A stretch of 64,000 nucleotides of DNA from Streptomyces sp. 35G-GA-8 (lineage in GTDB: Bacteria; Actinomycetota; Actinomycetes; Streptomycetales; Streptomycetaceae): NCBI RefSeq assembly GCF_023534745.1, contig NZ_JAMHJQ010000003.1:559021-623020 (forward strand), written 5' to 3'. Positions 57,920 through 64,000 of this stretch are shown piece after piece (position 1 is the first letter of the stretch; every line of letters starts with the position of its first letter). The position numbers and the translations under genes were made by a program. The notes below the pieces were generated by a model, which searched no databases, was not told the DNA's origin, and saw only the letters and a program-made list of their open reading frames with translations.

Positions 57920-58496
57920 GGCGACTCCTCTCCACCATCCGGGCACTTCCCGCAACCCGGCAACGCCACGGTGACGCGCTGCTCCAGGCCGACGCAACCG
58001 CCTTCCGGCCCGATGACCTTCTGGACGCCCATCACGAACCGTCGGCCGCGCCGCGACTGCTGAGTGCCTGGCAAGCAGCACAGCAGCGCGTAATAGACCG
58101 TGACCATGTCGACGTGGAGGACCTGCGAGGCCCGCGTCAGCTCGTCGCACGTCGGCGGGCAGCCGACTTCGGTGAAGGTCGGCGCGCACCGCAGCAGGGT
58201 GACAACCAGTTCCAGCGCGGTGACGGGCGGCGCCGTACAGGCCCGCACGCCCTGGACGACGCGGGACTCGCTGGGGAATTCCGCGTCGCTGCTGCCATAA
58301 ATACGGGCCACGGACACCGACAGCTGGCCGCCACCTCCCTCTTCACCGCACGGGTCGTCGCAGGCGTTCCACGCCGGCAGGCCCGGTACGACGCACGCCC
58401 GCCACGGACACCCGGGCCGGAGTGCAGCTCGACCACAGACGGCCCCGCCGCCTCAGATGTGTCCTTCGCGACTGTCTTTCGCCGCCAGTTCCGCAC
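57916..58496 (-). pseudogene. cysteine-rich phage-type protein, apparently frameshifted
   Basis: The main frame reads VVPGLPAWNACDDPCGEE, QLSVSVARIYGSSDAEFP, VVTLLRCAPTF, CPPTCDEL, VDMVTVYYALLCCLPG and VGLEQRVTVALPGCGKCP. It has no start upstream of about 58450. The probable N-terminus (TSEAAGPSVVELHSGPG, from GTG 58496) is in another frame, and the two join near 58405-58415 with a one-base slip. If not frameshifted, translation could start at the internal GTG 58317 (133 aa). The role is unknown, possibly a head-tail connector region protein; the many cysteines are unusual for one. Confidence 0.5.
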
Positions 58497-58580
58497 CGGT
58501 CATGTCCCGCTCGGGAGGGACATGAGGTCTTCCCTCGGCACGGAGGCAAGGGTGCCGTGAACCGTCAAGGGGAGGAGATG

Positions 58581-58955
58581 TCAGCGGTGGATCTTCGCAC
58601 ATGGAGAGTCGCCATCCTTGTTGAACTCGATGCAGAGCCAGGTGCCGTCTGGGAACTTCCGACCTTTCAGGTTCCAGTTCACGTCGGAGAACCTCGTCAT
58701 GCCCACGCTGACCGGGGTTGCGTCCTTCCAGCCCGTGATATTTGATCGCCCGCCCTTGTAGACCCTGTACAGGCGAGCCTCTACACCCGTGCCGTGCCCG
58801 TCCACCCAGCCTCCAGCCCGGTTCACCACCAATCCCTTGCCCTTGACGGTCAGCCCGACCTTGCCTTCCTCCACAGTTGCGTCCGCGTGCGCGGGAGTGG
58901 TGACACCAACCAGGGCGAGAAGCGCCGCTCCAGCGGCGCAGGCCATCTGCTTCAT
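58581..58955 (-). CDS. small secreted protein
   Basis: A 124-aa exported protein. KQMACAAGAALLALVGVTTP then AHAD is a signal peptide with an AxA cleavage site. The mature part (about 100 aa) is beta-rich with VGLTVKGKGLVVNRAGGWVD, ARLYRVYKGGRSNITGWKD and FPDGTWLCIEFNKDGDSPC; the two cysteines likely form a disulfide. Family not recognised. ATG 58955 is preferred; ATG 58976 adds seven residues. It is the last gene on this strand, reading toward the phage remnant. Confidence 0.7.
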   Translation of the reverse strand: MKQMACAAGAALLALVGVTTPAHADATVEEGKVGLTVKGKGLVVNRAGGWVDGHGTGVEARLYRVYKGGRSNITGWKDATPVSVGMTRFSDVNWNLKGRKFPDGTWLCIEFNKDGDSPCAKIHR

Positions 58956-58976
58956 AGTTGGCCCAACGAGATCCAT

Positions 58977-59494
58977 GTGGCGGAGGGTAACGGCGGCTGC
59001 CAGACAATCACCCAAGGGGTTGACGGCCGCCGTAATTTCTGCACGAGTCCGGTTCAGGCCACGTCAGAGGCACGATCGCCCTGCAACCCAGCGTCGGGCC
59101 GACTCTGCCGGCGCCGACGTGCGTCTTCTGAAGGCGAAGTGTTCCGGTCTTTCCGCAAAAGTGGTGCGCCTCGCAGCAGCAGCGCCACGAGACGGGTCGC
59201 CCTGGGGCCTCAGCGTCCCTCCGTACCTGTTGTCGCGCACCGCGGTTCGAAACAGACGGCCGAGCAATCGGCCAGGGCCTGTCCCACTACGTCAAGCAAC
59301 CAATGAGGTCCGCCATTTGCCGCAGCCTTCCGGAACTTCGGCACCGGTCCGGGATGAGACGGCCGTCTTTGGAGGAGCGATGTCCAAAGTGATGGAAAGT
59401 CTCTGAGAGAGCTGGTGAGAGGGGTATTCCGCTCTTCACCGGAGCCAGGGTGTGGTGGTCGCGTCCAAACCGCGATCGCCGGGAGGTCTCTGCC
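58977..59494. other. intergenic region without recognisable genes
   Basis: About 520 bp between divergent genes. I see no frame with convincing codon use, no RNA-like fold and no long repeat. It presumably contains the promoters of both sides. Confidence 0.35.
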
Positions 59495-59653
59495 GTGGCA
59501 CCCACCCTCTTCACCCTCCTTTTGCTGCTGCCTTTTGTAACGGCAGCCACCCCGTACGCGCTCTTCGAAGCGCGCGACTACGTACGCCCCGGACGAGGCC
59601 GCCACCGCCGTGTCACACAAGGCCGTCACGCGGCTCGCGGAGGGCGGCGATGA
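59495..59653 (+). CDS. 52-aa single-span membrane protein coupled to an HATPase gene
   Basis: A GTG start with GGGAGG at eight bases gives APTLFTLLLLLPFVTAATPY then ALFEARDYVRPGRGRHRR and a strongly basic tail. One membrane helix with the Arg-rich tail inside is predicted. Its stop overlaps the ATG of the following ATPase (ATGA). Too short for automatic calling in many pipelines, but the ribosome site and overlap argue it is real. It could tether or sense for the regulator. Confidence 0.6.
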   Translation: MAPTLFTLLLLLPFVTAATPYALFEARDYVRPGRGRHRRVTQGRHAARGGRR

Positions 59654-60144
59654 TGCTAAACCGTACTCTGGGAGCCCTCCCCGTCGTCTTGTGGTGCTGG
59701 ACGAGCCGCACTCCCGACGCCCCGGCGCAGGCCCGCACCGCACTGCGCTGCGCCCTCGACGAGCTCGGCTATGACGGAATGCTGATCAGCGACGCGGTGC
59801 TGGCTGTCTCCGAGTTCGTCGCCAACGCTTCTGAGCATGCGGTGGGGCCGTACGAGCTGCGGCTGCGGCGCATCGCCGACGGAGTGATCTGTGAAGTCGA
59901 AGACCGTGATCCACGTATGCCGAGGATGCCTGTGTTCCCGGCTCAGGAACCGTTCTCACCGGCGGAAGAGCACCGAGGAGGCGGCCTGGAGGACCTGTGT
60001 GCGCTGCTCTCCGAACGAGGTCGCGGCCTGCACATCGTGCACGAACTGACCAAGGGCGCATGGGGATTCCGAATCCGCAGGGGCACGAAGACAGCCTGGT
60101 TGGCTCTGCCGGCTGCTCCACGTGATCCGTTGAGGTCCTCGTAG
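59650..60144 (+). CDS. RsbW-like ATP-binding regulatory protein
   Basis: A 164-aa GHKL ATPase: VLAVSEFVANASEHAVGP (N-box), CEVEDRDPRMPRMPVF (altered G1 region), SERGRGLHIVHELTKGAWGF (G2). The insertion before G2 (AEEHRGGGLEDLCALL) is slightly longer than in sister proteins. It is the third protein of this type in the window. The start overlaps the stop of the 52-aa membrane protein, so the two form a unit at the edge of the accessory region. Confidence 0.85.
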   Translation: MMLNRTLGALPVVLWCWTSRTPDAPAQARTALRCALDELGYDGMLISDAVLAVSEFVANASEHAVGPYELRLRRIADGVICEVEDRDPRMPRMPVFPAQEPFSPAEEHRGGGLEDLCALLSERGRGLHIVHELTKGAWGFRIRRGTKTAWLALPAAPRDPLRSS

Positions 60145-60400
60145 CGCTCGGACGCTTGCTCCTGTGCCAGCAGGGATGGCCCATCGGGGCTTGACGATCA
60201 GCCGATCAACAGGCCCCGCTCTTCTTCTCCGAGAAAGGCCAGACGGAGCATCTTCATGTAACAGGACGAAAATGGCGGTGAATTCACCCCTCCTGTCGCG
60301 GCTTGTTGACGCAACACCCCGTGCATCAAGCCCCACTCACTCACTCATGGTTGCTATACATGTCGAGAGAGTGACGAAAGGTGGGGACGGTGATGAAGCA

Positions 60401-60928
60401 GTGCGAGCCAATGCACTCCTGGCTGGGGCGAGTGCGCTGATCACGGGGCTGCTGGTGGGTTGTGCTGGCGGCCCGACAGATGCAAAGCCATCAACGGAGG
60501 AGAGAGCCCGGACGTCCGCTCCTCAACCACCTGAGGGCAAGCCTTCGGAGTCGCTCGTCGCCTACCGGGCAATGTGGGATGACCTCACCGTCGCTGCCGC
60601 GAGATCGGATGCGAAGCATCCGCGGCTGAAGGCTCATGCTTCAGGAGGAGCGTTGGAGCTGCTGCGCTACATGATGACGCAGGACCGCAGGAAGGGCGTC
60701 GTCACCAAGGGGCCGCTTCACCTCACGCCCGCCGTGGAGAGCAGCGAAGCGACGAAGTCGGTGATCCGAGATTGCGTCGACGCCACCGATTGGTTGCACT
60801 ACACCGCTGCTGGCAAGCCTGAGAACGGCGTACCTGGAGGCCACCATCGCGTGGATGCCACCGTCGAGCAGCATGGCGGCGTCTGGAAAGTTGAGCGTCT
60901 GTACATCGACCAGGTGGGGACGTGCTGA
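60401..60928 (+). CDS. lipoprotein
   Basis: About 175 aa. VRANALLAGASALITGLLVG is followed by C, a lipobox (LVGC) for signal peptidase II, so the mature protein is anchored on the outer face of the membrane. After a Pro/Thr-rich linker the domain reads ESLVAYRAMWDDLTVAAARS, SGGALELLRYMMTQDRRKG and DCVDATDWLHYTAAGKP, HHRVDATVEQHGGVWKVERL, the plan of small NTF2-like secreted domains. GTG 60401 gives a normal signal length; GTG 60371 is possible. It overlaps the following gene by seven bases and heads the tad-like operon. Confidence 0.75.
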   Translation: MRANALLAGASALITGLLVGCAGGPTDAKPSTEERARTSAPQPPEGKPSESLVAYRAMWDDLTVAAARSDAKHPRLKAHASGGALELLRYMMTQDRRKGVVTKGPLHLTPAVESSEATKSVIRDCVDATDWLHYTAAGKPENGVPGGHHRVDATVEQHGGVWKVERLYIDQVGTC

Positions 60929-61770
60929 GGACTGGTCCCGCTGTGCCGGTTGCAGTGGTCGCGGCGGGTATCACGGTACTGCTCGCGGCACATGACGTGG
61001 CCGCCGACGACGGATTGAGCACTGGCGTCGGCCTGACATGCGTACCTGGTTCGTGCGACGCGGAGGCGAAGAGCGTCACGAGGAGCCCGGGCAAGGCAGG
61101 GAAGAGCAGGCCGGTGCCGCCCGGAGGGCCTGTGAGGCCCAGTGGCGGCGGTGGCGGTGAAGGTCCGAAAGGGCCGCCGACCATTTCGTCGAGCGGTTGG
61201 GAGTTCGACTTGGGTGGCGGTTTGGGGATCTTGCCGCGCTTCGACGGCAAGGCGGCGAAGAAGCCGGAGTCGGGCGGTGGGCGGCGGGTTCCTGTGGAGG
61301 TGGTCGTCCAGCGAGCGGTGGAGCGGTTGGAGTTGCCGTCGCCGGTGATCCGTACGAGTCCGGATGAGGATTTGGCGCAGGTGGTCCATGTGCCGACGTG
61401 GATGTGGGTGGAGCGTGATTCGTGGGGGCCTATGTCCGTGTCCGCTGCGGTGGAAGCTGTGGAGGTGACGGCGACGGCCCGGCCACGAGAGGTGGTGTGG
61501 TCGATGGGTGAGGGCGGTGAGGTGGTGTGCGGAGGGCCGGGAACGCCGTACTCGGACGCGTACACCCCCAAGGCGTCGTCGCCGGACTGTGGTTACACCT
61601 ACCGGCGGGCATCGCTGTCCGTTCCGGGCGGCGCGTACACGGTGGCGGTGCGGGTGATCTGGGATGTCGAATGGCACGGCGCTGGGCAGAGCGGTGTGGT
61701 GCCGGGGCTGACCATGACCGCTGAGCGGCGGCTGGTGGTGGATGAGGTGCAGGCCGTCGTGACGCACTGA
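60922..61770 (+). CDS. secreted protein of the tad/cpa-like locus
   Basis: A 282-aa exported protein. The signal peptide is PVAVVAAGITVLLAAHDVAA. Next comes a Gly/Pro-rich disordered stretch (SGGGGGEGPKGPP), then a beta-rich region with VVHVPTWMWVERDSW, SVSAAVEAVEVTATARPREV, CGYTYRRASLSVPGGAYTVA and VRVIWDVEW. The four cysteines in the mature part may pair. It resembles the hypothetical secreted proteins that precede Flp/Tad-type genes in Streptomyces. Start GTG 60922 overlaps the lipoprotein stop. Confidence 0.75.
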   Translation: MLRTGPAVPVAVVAAGITVLLAAHDVAADDGLSTGVGLTCVPGSCDAEAKSVTRSPGKAGKSRPVPPGGPVRPSGGGGGEGPKGPPTISSSGWEFDLGGGLGILPRFDGKAAKKPESGGGRRVPVEVVVQRAVERLELPSPVIRTSPDEDLAQVVHVPTWMWVERDSWGPMSVSAAVEAVEVTATARPREVVWSMGEGGEVVCGGPGTPYSDAYTPKASSPDCGYTYRRASLSVPGGAYTVAVRVIWDVEWHGAGQSGVVPGLTMTAERRLVVDEVQAVVTH

Positions 61771-61849
61771 CGGTCTGGTGTAACGGCGCGGCCGGTATGG
61801 GTCGGCCTGGTCGGTGGACATCGGAATTTTCTTGATCGCGAGGTGAATT

Positions 61850-62554
61850 GTGGGTACCTCCATGTCTTCTTCCGCTCCTGCGAGGGGCGGTGGGCTTCGA
61901 GTGCCGGGCGCACGCGAGTCGGGCCCCGAGCAGCGGCCAGCGGTGACGGGCGCCCGGAGGCGCAGGCTGGGCTGGGTGTGGGCAGGGGTGGGAGCGGTAG
62001 TGGTCTCGGCGGTCGGCTTCACACTGGTCGCGCGGACGGTAGGAGAGCGGGATCAGGTTCTGGTGGCGGCTCGCGACGTGCCGGCCGGTCAGGTACTGAA
62101 GCCGATTGATGTGCGCGTCGTCGAGGTGGCCGCGGACGTGGGCGTGGTGCCCGTTTCGGAACGGGGTGAGGTGCTTGGGCGGCGGGCGCGGGTGCCATTG
62201 GTGGCTGGGGCATTGCTGGCACCCGGGCAGGTGGGCACCCGTGCCGCCTTCCCGCCGAAGGGCTTCTCGCAGGTCGCGTTCGCGGTGGAGCCGGGGGGTG
62301 CGCCGCCGGATCTGGCTCGTGGGGAACGTGTCGCGGTCCTTCCCGGCCCGGCTGGCGCCGGAGCGGTGAACGACCCGGAGGCGAAGGCGGTCTCGGCCGT
62401 GACGGGGACGGTGGCGGGGGTGCGGGAGGCGGAGTCTGCTGGCGGGCCGCGGGTGGTGACGTTGTTGGTCGAGACCGGGGCGGCACGTCGTGCGGCGCAG
62501 CTGGAGCATCCGCGTGTAGTGGTGCTGCCCGCGGAAGGGCGCGAGGCTCCGTGA
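61850..62554 (+). CDS. SAF-domain protein, CpaB/RcpC-like
   Basis: A 234-aa membrane-anchored protein: Arg-rich N-terminus, one TM helix (LGWVWAGVGAVVVSAVGFTL), then an SAF domain (VLVAARDVPAGQVLKPIDVR, VVEVAADV, GRRARVPLVAGALLAPGQVG) as in CpaB pilus assembly proteins. The C-terminal part (GERVAVLPGP, VAGVREAE, RVVTLLVETGAARRAAQLEH) matches the RcpC/CpaB second half. The GTG at 61850 has GAGGTG upstream. It overlaps the CpaE-like gene (GTGA). Confidence 0.85.
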   Translation: MGTSMSSSAPARGGGLRVPGARESGPEQRPAVTGARRRRLGWVWAGVGAVVVSAVGFTLVARTVGERDQVLVAARDVPAGQVLKPIDVRVVEVAADVGVVPVSERGEVLGRRARVPLVAGALLAPGQVGTRAAFPPKGFSQVAFAVEPGGAPPDLARGERVAVLPGPAGAGAVNDPEAKAVSAVTGTVAGVREAESAGGPRVVTLLVETGAARRAAQLEHPRVVVLPAEGREAP

Positions 62555-63408
62555 GGCGACTGGTCGTGATGGGGTCGGTTTCGGGTGCGCCGGGGGTGAC
62601 GACGATGGCGCTGGCTCTGGCTGCGCAATGGCCGTCTCGTGTTGATGGTGGGGTGCGGCCGGTGATGGTCGAGGCGGACGCCTCGGGCGGTGACCTGATG
62701 ATCCGGTTCGGTCTGCCGACGGCGCCCTCGCTGCTGGACGTCGCGGCGGCGGCGGGGAAGCCGCAGCCGGGGTCGCTGCTGGGAGCGGCGTGCGAACTCC
62801 CCTTCGGGTTGCGTGCGGTGGTCTCGGTGCCGGGGCGTGGCTCGTGCCGGGAGGCCGTGCGTCTGCTGGCCGGTGAAGCGGGGCGTCGCGTGCTGCTGGG
62901 GGATGACCACGATCGGGGCACGGTGCTGCTGGATGTGGGGCGCCTGACCGAGGACGTGGCGCCCCTGCTGGATGCGGCAGACCAGATGGTGCTGGTGGCG
63001 CGGGGCGGGGCGGAGCCGTTGACGCATGTGTCCTCGTGTGGCCTGGACGTTGGCGAGTTTGCCAGCCGGCTGACGCTTGCCGTGGTGGGGCCGTGCCCTT
63101 ATCCGGCGAAGGAGATCAGGGAGTCCCTCGGTATCGAGCGTGTGCACCGGGTGCCATGGGATGCCAGGAGCGTGGCCGCGATGAGCAACCGTAAGAACAG
63201 GGCACTTCGGGCTTCCGGGTTTCGGCCGCCGCCACTGATGACTGCCGCACGGACGCTTTCCCGTCAACTGGCAGGGCCGACGCAGAGCGGTACCGGGACG
63301 GGGGACGCGGTCGTTGATCGCGGGTTCGTAAGTGACGGGACACGGCTGGTGAGGCGGAGCCGAAGGGATCAGGTTCGGGTGCCGGGAGTTGAGGAGAGCG
63401 GGTCGTGA
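62551..63408 (+). CDS. CpaE/TadZ-like MinD-family ATPase
   Basis: A 285-aa P-loop protein of the MinD/ParA superfamily. It starts VVMGSVSGAPGVTTMALALA, where the deviant Walker A has GAPGVTT rather than KGGxGKT, so ATP hydrolysis may be reduced. VMVEADASGGDLMIRFGL is the A' motif region and GTVLLDVGRLTEDVAPLLDA the Walker B. This is the localisation factor type of Tad/Flp pili. It overlaps genes on both sides (GTGA at 62551 and 63405). Confidence 0.85.
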   Translation: MRRLVVMGSVSGAPGVTTMALALAAQWPSRVDGGVRPVMVEADASGGDLMIRFGLPTAPSLLDVAAAAGKPQPGSLLGAACELPFGLRAVVSVPGRGSCREAVRLLAGEAGRRVLLGDDHDRGTVLLDVGRLTEDVAPLLDAADQMVLVARGGAEPLTHVSSCGLDVGEFASRLTLAVVGPCPYPAKEIRESLGIERVHRVPWDARSVAAMSNRKNRALRASGFRPPPLMTAARTLSRQLAGPTQSGTGTGDAVVDRGFVSDGTRLVRRSRRDQVRVPGVEESGS

Positions 63409-64000
63409 ACGAGCGGGTCTTGGTGCCGGGTGTGCTGTCCGGCCCCGGTGAGCGAGAGCTGGCGCATCTGGTGCGTCAGCGTGTGGCGGCGCGACTGGCA
63501 GCGTACGCGGGAGAGCGTGAGGCGGCGGGTCTGCCGGCGGAGGACGAGTCCGCGCGGCGGGCTACCGTGGGACGCCTGCTGGCCGAGGAACTGGGTACTC
63601 AGCGGCGTTTGGCCTTGTCCCAGGGCAGGCCGGTGATGGACACCGGGGCTGAGGAGCGAGTCGCCCAGACGGTCAAGGACGCGCTGTTCGGTACCGGCGG
63701 TCTGGAGCGGCTGCTGGCGGACAGGGCGATCGAGAACGTCTGTGTCAATGGCTGTGATGTGGTGTGGGTCAAGGACGCGGCGGGTGGGTGGCGCCGGGAG
63801 AGCCCGGTGGCTGCCTCGGACGCGGAACTGGTGGAGCTGGTCCGTACGCTCGCGGCCCATGCAGGCGGTGAGGAGCGGCGCTTCGACCGGGGTATGCCGC
63901 GTCTGAACCTGCAGTTGCCGGACGGTTCAAGGCTGTTCGCGGTGATGGCGGTGACCGGGCGGGTGTCGCTGACGATCCGCCGCCACCGCTTCCCGGCTGC
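63405..64000 (+). CDS. CpaF/TadA-like secretion ATPase, C-terminus outside window
   Basis: The first 198 codons of a type II/IV secretion ATPase: VNERVLVPGVLSGPGERELA, ERVAQTVKDALFGTGGLERL, the GIENVxVNG-like ADRAIENVCVNGCDVVWV, FDRGMPRLNLQLPDGSRLFA and RVSLTIRRHRFP, all features of CpaF. The Walker motifs lie beyond the edge. The GTG start overlaps the stop of the TadZ-like gene. With CpaB and CpaE homologues upstream it forms the start of a Tad/Flp-type or related secretion operon. Confidence 0.9.
   Translation, partial: MNERVLVPGVLSGPGERELAHLVRQRVAARLAAYAGEREAAGLPAEDESARRATVGRLLAEELGTQRRLALSQGRPVMDTGAEERVAQTVKDALFGTGGLERLLADRAIENVCVNGCDVVWVKDAAGGWRRESPVAASDAELVELVRTLAAHAGGEERRFDRGMPRLNLQLPDGSRLFAVMAVTGRVSLTIRRHRFPA

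Overview
The window is chromosomal DNA of a Streptomyces-type actinomycete. The base composition is very GC-rich with strong third-position G/C, GTG starts are common, ATGA/GTGA overlaps recur, and the families are typical of the genus: AfsA-type gamma-butyrolactone synthase, several CYP-type P450s, DUF5753/DUF397 regulators, many RsbW-like ATPases, Tat-exported glycosidases and DUF6082/DUF6415 proteins. It holds about 34 kb of fairly ordinary chromosome, then a tRNA-Pro gene, then about 25 kb that reads as accessory DNA. A tad/cpa-like secretion locus begins at the right edge.

1-34.3 kb. A four-gene coupled operon (P450, AfsA, ICMT-like methyltransferase, NAD-dependent epimerase) is a candidate signalling-lactone pathway. 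It is followed by a sensor kinase/response regulator pair with a coupled 144-aa membrane protein, a SodC-family protein, a Tat-exported M28 peptidase, two more P450s (one lacks ExxR), a CHAT-TPR protease next to an Xre/MbcA-like antitoxin and RES toxin, a CoA transferase, an NhaA-DsbA fusion, STAS and HATPase regulators, a carbohydrate block (PmoA/DUF6807, cupin, a beta-helix glycosidase, a GH78 rhamnosidase) with two LacI-type operators, cobF, lutABC and a DUF309 gene.

34.4-46.6 kb. Downstream of tRNA-Pro is a gene-poor stretch with a long inverted repeat and three inverted copies of a 12-bp piece of the tRNA. Next comes an unusual isoprenoid locus: two cis-prenyltransferases, one trans-prenyl diphosphate synthase, a thymidylate-kinase-like P-loop protein, two cupin paralogues flanking an unknown protein, and a Nudix gene frameshifted in a G8 run. 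Around it are DUF6082, DUF6415, HATPase, class IV aminotransferase and HTH-FGE genes.

46.6-59 kb. After a DUF5753/DUF397 pair lies a decayed siphophage structural module on the minus strand, split in two. Between its halves sit an intact two-frame IS5-type element carrying a passenger gene, a 1281-aa secreted alanine-rich coiled-coil polymorphic toxin with its immunity gene, and an inactivated IS630 element.

59-64 kb. A tiny membrane protein is coupled to an HATPase. A lipoprotein, a secreted protein, and CpaB/SAF, CpaE/TadZ and CpaF/TadA genes follow in overlapping order and run off the right edge.
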